In this document: positions 1 to 7,512 of the stretch, piece after piece | How positions within the stretch are numbered: the first letter of the stretch is position 1 | Layout: every line of letters begins with the position of its first letter | Assembly (NCBI GenBank): GCA_963800205.1 | Contig: CAWCZQ010000005.1 | Span: 448,630 to 512,629 of the forward strand | DNA: 64,000 nt | Reading direction: 5' to 3' | Origin: UBA6224 sp963800205 | Lineage (GTDB): Bacteria > Patescibacteriota > Saccharimonadia > Saccharimonadales > UBA4665 | The notes under the pieces: model-generated | What the model was told of the DNA's origin: nothing | Database searches by the model: none | Seen by the model: only the letters and a program-made list of their open reading frames with translations | Position numbers and translations under genes: made by a program

Positions 1-209
1 CCATATCTGGCTGCTATATCAGACAAACCATCGCACATATACTGTATGTCTTCGTCACTATACCTGACACCGGTCCGTGCGATACACAAGGCGCCGGCAA
101 CTTCTTGCGTCAGAGCATTGTTGAATGCCTCATCATACATGAGCTGTTGATACTCATCCTCAAATAAACCATGGTCGGTATTGTCGTGTCGTAGTCTATT
201 GAAAAACAT
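1..209 (-). CDS. hypothetical protein, 3' end outside window
   Basis: An open frame starts at an ATG at 207-209 and runs without a stop to the window edge, giving at least 69 residues. It begins MFFNRLRHDN and is acidic with no recognised domain. It lies 42 bases downstream of the 150-residue protein that follows dnaK, so it may be the last gene of the dnaK unit. The family is not recognised. Confidence 0.5.
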   Translation of the reverse strand, partial: MFFNRLRHDNTDHGLFEDEYQQLMYDEAFNNALTQEVAGALCIARTGVRYSDEDIQYMCDGLSDIAARY

Positions 210-251
210 CTCTTTATTCTATCAGTTATGCGCGCTGTTATGCAGGGCGGC

Positions 252-704
252 TCACTCGTTGTCGTTTTCTGTCGGCAAACTATCGACCTCCGGGATTGGC
301 GCTGTACCAAGTAATTCGTCTACTCGCTGGCGCAATCTAGCTTGCATTTCGTCGAACTGCAGCAATCGCAGGTCTGACTGTATTTTGCCGCCGAGCGCCC
401 GCAAGACAAAGCCGTCTTCACGGAGTATAATGACCTCTTCTGCCTCCCTGGCCGGCTCTCCTCCTTCGTCGAGGTACGAGGCCAGTGCGTATTGGTAGCG
501 GCTACGCTCACTGGGCCGAGGATCAATCCGCCGATGAAGCTCTATATGTCGCTGCGTAACCGTATCTTGCCAAAACGCATCTCTGTCACCGGCATCACGC
601 CGTTCGCCCAGCAACTCCACGATAGTTTGCGCAATCTTCATGCGACGAGCAAACCCGGCAGGATCATCGTTGTGAGATGCCGGGTTGCGCTCGCTGTTCA
701 TCAT
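252..704 (-). CDS. hypothetical protein downstream of dnaK
   Basis: A charged, soluble protein of 150 residues without signal peptide, membrane segment or recognised motif; its middle is rich in Arg/Glu helices. The start codon (ATGATG) is preceded by AAAGG about four bases upstream. It starts 33 bases after the dnaK stop on the same strand with no terminator visible between them, so it is probably co-transcribed and heat inducible. In many bacteria dnaJ occupies this position, but the sequence has no J-domain HPD motif and no zinc-binding CxxC repeats, so it is not DnaJ. Confidence 0.7.
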   Translation of the reverse strand: MMNSERNPASHNDDPAGFARRMKIAQTIVELLGERRDAGDRDAFWQDTVTQRHIELHRRIDPRPSERSRYQYALASYLDEGGEPAREAEEVIILREDGFVLRALGGKIQSDLRLLQFDEMQARLRQRVDELLGTAPIPEVDSLPTENDNE

Positions 705-737
705 TGACCTTTGTTATATCTAACGCTCTACTAAATG

Positions 738-2645
738 CTACTTTTTGTCCTCGTCGACGACTTCACCTTCGACTGGACCGTCTTTGTCCTTGTCTTGGGC
801 ATCATCGGCAGCATCGCCACCTTTTTCGTCCTTGGCAGCCTGCTCGTACATTTTGGCACCGATTGGCATCAGCTTGTCGTTAAGCTCTTTGGCAGCAGCT
901 TCGAGCTTATCTTTGTCAGCCTTATCGTCGGCAACGACTTTCTTGGCTTCTTCGACTGCTTCGTCGAGGGCCTTTTTATCCTCGTCGCTTAGCTTATCAC
1001 CGTTGTCACTCTTGAGTTTTTCGGCTTGATATACAGCACTATCGAGGAGGTTGCGCGCTTCGATAGCCTCTTTTTTGGCCTTATCTTCGTCGGCATGAGC
1101 CTCGGCGTCCTTGGCCATCTTTTCGACTTCAGTCTTGTCAAGATTACCGGAGCCCTGAATGGTAATGCTTTGCTCTTTGCCCGTTCCCTTGTCTTTTGCC
1201 GTCACATTAAGGATACCGTTGGCATCAATATTAAAGGTAACCTCAACTTGCGGAACACCGCGGGGAGCTGGTGCAATACCATCGAGAACGAAACGACCGA
1301 GCGATTTGTTGTCGGCAATCATGCCGCGTTCGCCTTGCGCCACGTGAATTTCTACCTGTGGCTGGTTATCGGCAGCCGTACTAAACACCTCGCTTTTGCT
1401 GGTAGGGATGGTCGTGTTGCGCTCGATGAGCTTAGTCATGACGCCGCCCATAGTTTCGATACCAAGAGACAACGGCGTAACGTCAAGCAGCAAGACATCT
1501 TTGACGTCCCCCTGCAGCACACCTCCCTGAATTGCAGCCCCAATGGCCACTACTTCGTCAGGGTTAACACCTTTCATTGGCTCTTTACCAAATATCTTCT
1601 TCACTTTGGCCTGAACGGCAGGCATACGGGTCATACCACCGACTAAGACAATCGCATCAATATCACTGGCTTTGAGGCCGGCATCTTTCAGCGCCTTTTC
1701 GCACGGTTCAGCCGTTTTATCGACGAGATCGCTTACCAGGCTTTCCAGCTTGGCACGAGTCAGCTTGTGCTCGAAGTGCTTAGGGCCGTCGGCGTCTGCT
1801 GTCAAGAAAGGCAGATTGACATCAACTTCTTGCGCTGTCGACAATTCAATCTTGGCCTTCTCGGCTTCATCGCGGAGTCGCTGCATAGCGGCATTGTCTT
1901 CGCGGATGTCGATACCATGTTCTTTTTTAAATTCATCGGCAAAGTAGTTAATGATAACGCGGTCAAAGTCTGCTCCACCCAAGTGGGTGTCGCCATTGGT
2001 ACTTTTTACTTCAAAGACACCATCCCCCAGCTCAAGGACTGATACGTCGAAGGTACCACCACCGAGGTCGTACACGGCAATTTTTTCTTCTGACTTTTCC
2101 TTATCAAGTCCGTATGCCAACGCCGCTGCCGTTGGTTCGTTAATGATACGCTTTACCTCAAGACCAGCGATCTTACCTGCATCTTTGGTGGCATGACGCT
2201 GAGAGTCGTCAAAATATGCCGGCACGGTAATAACTGCCTCAGAGACTTTCTCACCCAGGAAGCTTTCGGCGTCAGCCTTCAGCTTGCCCAACACCATCGC
2301 ACTGACTTCTTCTGGGCTGTATTCTTTGTCGGCCATCTTCACTTTGACGCCGTTGCCGCTTTTGACCATTTCGTAGCCCATAAGCTTAATATCGCGCTGG
2401 ACTTCTTTGTCGTTCCAGTTACGGCCAATCAGGCGCTTCACTTCATAAATAGTGTTTTTTGGGTTGGTGACCTGCTGTCGGCGCGCCACCTGGCCTACCA
2501 ATCGTTCACCATTTTTGTTGACCGCTACCACCGAAGGCGTGGTGCGATTACCTTCGCTGTTGGCAATTATCTCTGGCTTACCGCTCTGCATGACGGCCAT
2601 GGCCGAGTTTGTTGTACCAAGGTCGATACCTATAATCTTTCCCAT
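738..2645 (-). CDS. dnaK: molecular chaperone DnaK (Hsp70)
   Basis: ATP-dependent Hsp70 chaperone of 635 residues, the usual length. The nucleotide-binding domain opens with GIDLGTTNSAM and contains the AYFDDSQRHATKDAG and NEPTAAALAYGLDK signatures. A conserved hydrophobic linker (DVLLLDVTPLSLG) leads to the substrate-binding domain and an acidic, Lys-rich C-terminal tail. The start abuts the stop of the preceding 80-residue gene (2645/2646), with an AGGGAGGA ribosome binding site inside that gene's end, so the two are translationally linked. Transcription should come from the CIRCE-controlled promoter at 2960-2988. DnaK works with GrpE (upstream); a dnaJ gene is not present in the window. 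Confidence 0.98.
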   Translation of the reverse strand: MGKIIGIDLGTTNSAMAVMQSGKPEIIANSEGNRTTPSVVAVNKNGERLVGQVARRQQVTNPKNTIYEVKRLIGRNWNDKEVQRDIKLMGYEMVKSGNGVKVKMADKEYSPEEVSAMVLGKLKADAESFLGEKVSEAVITVPAYFDDSQRHATKDAGKIAGLEVKRIINEPTAAALAYGLDKEKSEEKIAVYDLGGGTFDVSVLELGDGVFEVKSTNGDTHLGGADFDRVIINYFADEFKKEHGIDIREDNAAMQRLRDEAEKAKIELSTAQEVDVNLPFLTADADGPKHFEHKLTRAKLESLVSDLVDKTAEPCEKALKDAGLKASDIDAIVLVGGMTRMPAVQAKVKKIFGKEPMKGVNPDEVVAIGAAIQGGVLQGDVKDVLLLDVTPLSLGIETMGGVMTKLIERNTTIPTSKSEVFSTAADNQPQVEIHVAQGERGMIADNKSLGRFVLDGIAPAPRGVPQVEVTFNIDANGILNVTAKDKGTGKEQSITIQGSGNLDKTEVEKMAKDAEAHADEDKAKKEAIEARNLLDSAVYQAEKLKSDNGDKLSDEDKKALDEAVEEAKKVVADDKADKDKLEAAAKELNDKLMPIGAKMYEQAAKDEKGGDAADDAQDKDKDGPVEGEVVDEDKK

Positions 2646-2888
2646 TTATTGTTCCTCCCTTACTAATGCGTAATCGCCACTTTGGACTGAATCGAATGCT
2701 TGAGCTGCCAGCCATTGGCGTTGCAATGGATGTAAGCCCTTGTATGATCGAGCAAGCATCTCATCGACGTGTTCGTGCGGATCGTGAACATCTTCGTATA
2801 GATCATCTCCGTCAATAAAAGCCTTCACGGTAGCCTCGGCGTGATGCAGCGCAATAACTGAATCCACAGTATCAAAAGATCGCGACAT
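2646..2888 (-). CDS. small protein co-transcribed with dnaK
   Basis: An 80-residue acidic protein (starts MSRSFDTVDS) with no recognised domain. The start at 2888 is chosen over an in-frame ATG at 2909 because AAGGAGAT sits four bases upstream of it, one of the best ribosome binding sites in the window. Its stop codon directly touches the dnaK start. It is the first gene after the double CIRCE promoter and so should be co-induced with DnaK. Function unknown; a DnaK accessory role is only an inference from position. Confidence 0.75.
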   Translation of the reverse strand: MSRSFDTVDSVIALHHAEATVKAFIDGDDLYEDVHDPHEHVDEMLARSYKGLHPLQRQWLAAQAFDSVQSGDYALVREEQ

Positions 2889-2924
2889 TTTATCTCCTTG
2901 TTTTAGCATTCTTCTGTTCAGACA

Positions 2925-2951
2925 TTAGCAGCTATATGTTATGAGTGCTAA
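2925..2951 (-). promoter_or_regulatory. second CIRCE-like operator of the dnaK unit
   Basis: TTAGCAGCT, nine bases, then GAGTGCTAA. The right arm is a perfect CIRCE half-site and the left matches in six of nine positions with the canonical 9-9-9 spacing. It lies just downstream of the predicted transcription start (about 2953), in the 5' leader. Confidence 0.7.
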
Positions 2952-2959
2952 CTTATTCT

Positions 2960-2988
2960 AGCATAAAAAATTGGCACTCAACTGTCAA
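2960..2988 (-). promoter_or_regulatory. sigma-70-type promoter of ORF80-dnaK
   Basis: Read on the minus strand: TTGACA (2983-2988), 17-base spacer, TATGCT (2960-2965). The perfect -35 hexamer lies inside the spacer of the upstream CIRCE, so HrcA binding would block RNA polymerase. Predicted start near 2953. Confidence 0.75.
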
Positions 2989-2997
2989 GAGTGCCAG
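2971..2997 (-). promoter_or_regulatory. CIRCE operator (HrcA binding site)
   Basis: TTGGCACTC, nine bases, GAGTGCCAG: a near-consensus CIRCE (TTAGCACTC-N9-GAGTGCTAA) with perfectly complementary arms. It overlaps the -35 of the dnaK promoter and also the last codons and stop of the preceding 87-residue gene. Confidence 0.9.
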
Positions 2998-3241
2998 CAT
3001 CTAACTGTAGCGCGTTGAGGTACTGATGAACAATCGCCATTTCGGCTATCACACGCCCGCGTTGAGTGGCCACATAGCTCGGGTCGAGCCCCTGCATCGT
3101 GGCAATACTGCCCATCATATCTTCAATGCTAGAGCGGTGGGTTGGACTAACAAGCTCTGCCGTCAGCGCCGCTGCCCACACCCCGTACCGCACTCGCTCA
3201 TCGGGGGATAAATCAGCCGGCGTCCGATCTTTACTTTCCAT
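2978..3241 (-). CDS. small protein following grpE
   Basis: An 87-residue protein (starts MESKDRTPAD) with no recognised domain. The start at 3241 lies directly after the grpE stop (3243), so translation is probably coupled to grpE; a longer frame upstream merely overlaps grpE. The predicted helical, Ala/Glu-rich sequence has no signal peptide. Its last seven codons lie within the CIRCE operator of the next unit, so its 3' end is under double constraint. Function unknown. Confidence 0.7.
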   Translation of the reverse strand: MESKDRTPADLSPDERVRYGVWAAALTAELVSPTHRSSIEDMMGSIATMQGLDPSYVATQRGRVIAEMAIVHQYLNALQLDAGTLDS

Positions 3242-3242
3242 A

Positions 3243-3731
3243 CTAAGCCCGTTTAACGCGCACAATGGCGTGGCGAATAACATCTTCGCCGAGCTTGTAA
3301 CCGGCCTGCAGCTCGTCAGAAACGATTTCTTGGTCGCCCTCGCCCTCTTCCATGCTGACAGCTTCATGCACATGAGGATCAAATGGCTGCCCAACTGTCA
3401 CAATCCGCTCGACTCCCATATCGTTCAGGGTTTTTTCGAACTGACTGACGACTGCATTAACACCTTTGACAAAATCATTGCCGACCAAATCTTTGGGGAC
3501 GTGCTTGAGCGCGCGCTCAAAATTATCGATAACAGGCAATAAATCTGCAACCACTGTGGCTTTCACCCGAGTCCGTAGCTTGCCCATCTCGTCATCGTGA
3601 CGACGGCGCATATTGGTGGCGTCGGCTCGCTCGCGCAGCAGTGCTTCTGTTAATCGCTCTACCTCAGCGGCTAGCTCCGCCTGAGCGGCTTGCTGTTGCT
3701 TGCTGGGTTTAGGTGATTTTTTGTCGGTCAT
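3243..3731 (-). CDS. grpE: nucleotide exchange factor GrpE
   Basis: 162-residue co-chaperone that releases ADP from DnaK. The N-terminal half is a charged coiled-coil (about residues 10-75, rich in Ala/Glu/Arg). The C-terminal beta domain carries the family signature: DPHVHEAVSMEEGE, then GYKLGEDVIRHAIVRV. Length is at the short end for GrpE. An AAGGA motif precedes the ATG. It follows hrcA by 48 bases in the same orientation, the standard hrcA-grpE order. Confidence 0.95.
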   Translation of the reverse strand: MTDKKSPKPSKQQQAAQAELAAEVERLTEALLRERADATNMRRRHDDEMGKLRTRVKATVVADLLPVIDNFERALKHVPKDLVGNDFVKGVNAVVSQFEKTLNDMGVERIVTVGQPFDPHVHEAVSMEEGEGDQEIVSDELQAGYKLGEDVIRHAIVRVKRA

Positions 3732-3779
3732 ATCATTATCCTTGTATCGATTACTACATTCTTCGTAAAGCGTTGCCTG

Positions 3780-4490
3780 TTAGTTATAAATGGCTTCTTC
3801 CAGCTCCTGGCCGGCGCGCCGGACGAGCAACATGCTTTCTCGGTAACTTTGCCGCGTTGGCCCTAAAACACCGATGTAACTACGGTCTGAGAAAGGACTA
3901 CGGAAACGGCTGATGATTAACGAGCAACCAGCACTGCGGCCGATAGGGTTTTCTTGCCCGATATAGACGCTCAGCGGCTCATTGAGGGCGGCTTCTCGTA
4001 ACCACGGCTCCAGGTTGTCTAATAGATTAGCTACTTGTTGCACCTGGGCTCCATTCATAAACTCTGGTTGACCAAACAAGTTAGAGAGACCGCTCATGTA
4101 CAATTGGTGGCCGATAGTGGCGATGCCGAGGTTCTGAGTAAGCTCTACCAGCGTATCGACAGCATTACGGATTTGACGTTCGGGTGCTCCACCGGCATGA
4201 ACACGCTGAGCTAGGGCTCGTTCGCCACGATTTTCAATGGCTGAGTGCTTTTCTGGACTTTCATTGAGGCTATTGACGTATAGCCGGTAGCCACGATCGG
4301 TGGGAATACGGCCAGCGCTCGTATGCGGTTGCATGATATATCCCAAACGTTCGAGCTCCGCCATATCCGCCCGCACAGTAGCACTGCTGACGTTAAAAAC
4401 CTTAGCCAAAAGACTACTACCGACTGGGCTCGCAACTTCGGCATATTGCTCGACAATGGCGCGTAATATTTGCTGTTGACGACTCGTCAT
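3780..4490 (-). CDS. hrcA: heat-inducible transcription repressor HrcA (compact form)
   Basis: Repressor that binds CIRCE operators and shuts off the chaperone genes until it unfolds. The N-terminal winged helix is clear (MTSRQQQILRAIVEQY, then VSSATVRADMAELERLGY). The C-terminal end VLGPTRQSYRE matches the normal HrcA terminus, so the protein is complete although 236 residues is about 100 shorter than typical HrcA. The missing part probably includes the inserted dimerisation region. The start at 4490 is used because the upstream in-frame ATG lies in the promoter. A TATAAT box ends nine bases upstream and no Shine-Dalgarno is present, so the leader should be only a few bases. A CIRCE at 4513-4539 makes it autoregulated. 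Confidence 0.93.
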   Translation of the reverse strand: MTSRQQQILRAIVEQYAEVASPVGSSLLAKVFNVSSATVRADMAELERLGYIMQPHTSAGRIPTDRGYRLYVNSLNESPEKHSAIENRGERALAQRVHAGGAPERQIRNAVDTLVELTQNLGIATIGHQLYMSGLSNLFGQPEFMNGAQVQQVANLLDNLEPWLREAALNEPLSVYIGQENPIGRSAGCSLIISRFRSPFSDRSYIGVLGPTRQSYRESMLLVRRAGQELEEAIYN

Positions 4491-4499
4491 AATGCTACT

Positions 4500-4527
4500 A
4501 TTATACCAAATTTTGGCACTCAATCAA
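4500..4527 (-). promoter_or_regulatory. hrcA promoter
   Basis: Minus strand: TTGATT (4522-4527), 16-base spacer, TATAAT (4500-4505). The -35 lies inside the CIRCE spacer. Start predicted about three bases before the ATG. Confidence 0.7.
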
Positions 4528-4539
4528 TCCGAGTGCTAG
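4513..4539 (-). promoter_or_regulatory. CIRCE operator upstream of hrcA
   Basis: TTGGCACTC, nine bases, GAGTGCTAG; 9-9-9 geometry with fully complementary arms (one G-T pairing position at the ends). It covers the hrcA -35 element, so HrcA autoregulates hrcA-grpE. Confidence 0.92.
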
Positions 4540-4547
4540 TAAACCGC

Positions 4548-5114
4548 TCAGTCGTTGAGCCACTCCTCATACTTATGCAAGACCAGTGTGATGGTTTGCT
4601 CTGGATTATGCTTCTGAGTGTCAACGACGAGGTCATAGTTTTCCGTTTTATACGGATCTATGTTGTAGAGTTTTTTATATCGACGGCTCTCGCTGTCTAG
4701 TCGCTGTTGCAGGACTGCAGCATACTCACCGACATCACGATGAACATGTTCGCTAGCCAATCGTTCATCATCCATATTGGCAAGGATTCGTTCGGCGGCC
4801 ACTAGTAACTCTAAATCCAAAAAGACCTTAAATGAATCGGGCATCCAATGCCAGGCTGTTCGTGAGTCGACTACCAACTGGTCTTCAGACTCCCCCATTT
4901 CCCTCAAACGACCATCGACCGCATGATCTATTTCGGCATTTTCCTCAGCACTCAGATTGGCGTTAAGTACATCTATGCCATGCTCACGAGCCAGAGCTCG
5001 AAATAAATCACCCGATGAAAAGTGAAGATAGCCTAACTGTGAAGCAACTGCTTTCGCTGTTGTTGACTTACCACTTCCTGGTCTTCCTGCGATTGTGATA
5101 ATGTGTTTCTTCAT
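4548..5114 (-). CDS. cytidylate kinase-like nucleoside kinase
   Basis: A 188-residue P-loop kinase starting MKKHIITIAGRPGSGKST; the Walker A motif and the following SSGDLFRALA resemble CMP kinases that use an SxGxxxR nucleotide-recognition segment. It most likely phosphorylates (d)CMP, but the divergent lid region means another small nucleotide could be the substrate. The start at 5114 is chosen because TATACT (5121-5126) ends six bases upstream, giving a leaderless transcript. It sits between the hrcA CIRCE and a membrane protein gene and is probably monocistronic. Confidence 0.75.
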   Translation of the reverse strand: MKKHIITIAGRPGSGKSTTAKAVASQLGYLHFSSGDLFRALAREHGIDVLNANLSAEENAEIDHAVDGRLREMGESEDQLVVDSRTAWHWMPDSFKVFLDLELLVAAERILANMDDERLASEHVHRDVGEYAAVLQQRLDSESRRYKKLYNIDPYKTENYDLVVDTQKHNPEQTITLVLHKYEEWLND

Positions 5115-5150
5115 CAAGCTAGTATACGGAATTATGGCGGTTGGCGGCAA

Positions 5151-5597
5151 CTACCGTTGTGGACGAGTTGGGTGAATCTTTTTTGAATGATGCATCGGGC
5201 TATCATGCCCCTTTTGTTTGGCGACCGACGAGGCAGAGCTTGGCAGAGACTTGTGAGATGTTTGCTTTTCCGTCGGTGTCGCATTGTTTTGTTCGACGGT
5301 CCGGGTTGGCGGCGGCGTTGTATCTTGACCAGATGCCATAGATGATTCTTGCTGCTGCGGTTGTGTCGACACGGCTTCGGCAGAAGCGGTAAAACTTATA
5401 TCCTTCAGGACGTCGCTCTTGGTAAGCGGATTGAGCGTATCGGCAACATTAACAGTCCAGATGTTATTCCGGTTGGTTGCACCGGCCAACTTCATGCTTG
5501 AGGCCTGCTCGGCAGCTCTCATGCCAAACACTGCAAACAAAATAAAACCGATAATCGTCAAAATGAGGCGGAAGACTTCAATTGGCTTATCGGTCAT
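5151..5597 (-). CDS. single-pass membrane protein with Ser/Thr/Pro/Gln-rich tail
   Basis: 148 residues. One membrane segment near the N-terminus (about residues 8-26) is followed by a polar, low-complexity region rich in Ser, Thr, Gln and Pro and a basic His/Lys/Arg end. A strong AAGGAG lies about six bases before the ATG. No domain is recognised. The likely topology is a short membrane anchor with a disordered tail. It lies 104 bases downstream of lepA on the same strand. Confidence 0.6.
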   Translation of the reverse strand: MTDKPIEVFRLILTIIGFILFAVFGMRAAEQASSMKLAGATNRNNIWTVNVADTLNPLTKSDVLKDISFTASAEAVSTQPQQQESSMASGQDTTPPPTRTVEQNNATPTEKQTSHKSLPSSASSVAKQKGHDSPMHHSKKIHPTRPQR

Positions 5598-5701
5598 GCG
5601 AGCTCCTTTAGGTTAATGTGGAGCTTAGTTTCGCAAGAAAGTCAGTTATATGCTGTAACTTTTTTTACCGGTTGTGACCTGAGTCACGAAATCGTACGTT
5701 A

Positions 5702-7480
5702 TTAATCGCGTTTGAGCATAACGGTGAAGGCTTCGGACGGTATATCGACTTTGCCGAATCGCTTCATGCGTTTTTTACCTTTGGCCTGCTTGGCTAATAC
5801 TTTTTTCTTCCTCGAGACGTCACCCCCATACAGACCAGTCGTCACGTCTTTGCGATAAGCACTAATGTCTTCGCGGGCGATAAATTTACCGCCAATGGCC
5901 GCCTGCAACGCTACCTGAAAGTTCTGGCGAGGAATAACTTCTTTCAATTTCTCAACGGTGTTACGGCCGAGGCTTTGCGCTTCGCTGCGGTGCACCATAA
6001 CACTGAGCGCATCAACTTTTTCGCCGGACACATAAAAGTCCAGTCGCACCAAGTCTTCGGTGCGGTATTGATCGAGTTCGTAGTTAAATGAGCCGTAGCC
6101 ACTGGTAACACTTTTGAGTTGATCATAAAAATCGGTCAACAAATTAGCGAGCGGTGCCTCAAAGCTTACTAACGCCCGTTGATCGACATAGCTCAAGTTT
6201 TTGTGCACGCCCCTTTTGCCAGCAATTAGCTGGATAACAGCACCGACATAGGTATCGGGGACGACAATTTCTCCCTTAATCCATGGTTCGCGGATTTCTT
6301 CAATTTGGGCGACATCCGGTAATTCGCTGGCCGATTTAATGTCAATCTCTTCGCCATTCGTCAGCGTTACCTGATAATCGGTCGATGGATTAGTAACGAC
6401 CAGGTCGAGGTTATACTCGCGTTCTAAGCGTTCACGCACAATATCCATGTGTAGCAAACCCAAGAAGCCTATACGCACGCCAAAGCCCAACACCGGCGAA
6501 TTTTCCGGTGCAAACTGGAGAGCAGAATCGCTCAAGCTTAGCTTTTCTACCGCCTCTTTGAGCTCTTGGTAAAACTCATTTGATTCCGGAAAGAACCCGG
6601 CGTAAACAAACGGCTGAACATTTTTGTAACCTGGCAAAGCATTCGTTGCCGGATGAGCGCTGAGGGTTATGGTGTCGCCCACCTTGGCCTCACGGGTACT
6701 CTTGAGATTCGTCACGATATAACCAATCTCGCCCGAGGACAGACTAGTACCGGCAACCATGTCTGGCTTTAGGGCGCCGACTTCCAGTGCTATACCGTTG
6801 GCGCTAGTGGCCATCATTCGAATGTTAGCGTTTTTGGCGATCTCACCATCAAATACCCGCACGTACAGGATGACACCACGGTAATCATCGTAGTAGCTGT
6901 CAAAAATCAGAGCTCTGGTCTCGGGTTGTTGGGGGATAGTTGGAGCCGGAACATCGGCGATAATCCGCTCCAACACTTTGTCGACGCCCATACCGGTTTT
7001 GGCCGATATTTGGAGGATGTCATCGAATTCACAGCCCAGCAGACTGACTATTTCGGCACCAACCCGCTCGACATCAGCCGCCGGCAAATCTATTTTGTTC
7101 ATAACCGGTATTATTGCCAAGTCGGCCGCCATCGCCAGGTAGACGTTGGCAAGGGTTTGCGCTTGAATGCCCTGGCTCGCATCCACCACTAATAGAGCAC
7201 CCTCGCAGGCTTCGAGGCTACGCGATACTTCGTAACTAAAATCAACGTGCCCTGGCGTATCTATCAGGTTCAGCTCATACCCATCATGCTCCATGCGGAC
7301 TGGTGCGAGTTTGATGGTTATGCCCTTCTCTCGCTCGAGATCCATCTTGTCGAGATGTTGCGCCTTCATGGCACGCATCTCAACCGTACCGGTCTGCTCA
7401 AGCAAGCGATCGGCTAAGGTTGATTTGCCATGGTCAATATGCGCAATAATACAGAAATTGCGTATGTGGTCTAATGTCAT
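5702..7480 (-). CDS. lepA: elongation factor 4 (LepA), ribosomal back-translocase GTPase
   Basis: 592-residue translational GTPase. G1 motif AHIDHGKST at residues 13-21, DTPGH at 74-78, NKID at 128-131, then EF-G-like domains and the LepA-specific C-terminal region ending in basic KKKVLAKQAKGKKRMK. Length is normal for EF4. A TATAAT box (7488-7493) ends seven bases before the ATG; the intervening AGGGGAA could act as a very short ribosome binding site, but the geometry predicts a leaderless transcript. It follows murJ by 32 bases on the same strand. Confidence 0.98.
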   Translation of the reverse strand: MTLDHIRNFCIIAHIDHGKSTLADRLLEQTGTVEMRAMKAQHLDKMDLEREKGITIKLAPVRMEHDGYELNLIDTPGHVDFSYEVSRSLEACEGALLVVDASQGIQAQTLANVYLAMAADLAIIPVMNKIDLPAADVERVGAEIVSLLGCEFDDILQISAKTGMGVDKVLERIIADVPAPTIPQQPETRALIFDSYYDDYRGVILYVRVFDGEIAKNANIRMMATSANGIALEVGALKPDMVAGTSLSSGEIGYIVTNLKSTREAKVGDTITLSAHPATNALPGYKNVQPFVYAGFFPESNEFYQELKEAVEKLSLSDSALQFAPENSPVLGFGVRIGFLGLLHMDIVRERLEREYNLDLVVTNPSTDYQVTLTNGEEIDIKSASELPDVAQIEEIREPWIKGEIVVPDTYVGAVIQLIAGKRGVHKNLSYVDQRALVSFEAPLANLLTDFYDQLKSVTSGYGSFNYELDQYRTEDLVRLDFYVSGEKVDALSVMVHRSEAQSLGRNTVEKLKEVIPRQNFQVALQAAIGGKFIAREDISAYRKDVTTGLYGGDVSRKKKVLAKQAKGKKRMKRFGKVDIPSEAFTVMLKRD

Positions 7481-7512
7481 TTCCCCTATTATAACAGAGG
7501 TGTACGTTTTGT

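Noticed and set aside
1026..1646. 206-residue plus-strand frame
   Set aside because: It lies entirely antisense to dnaK; the minus-strand protein is unmistakable.
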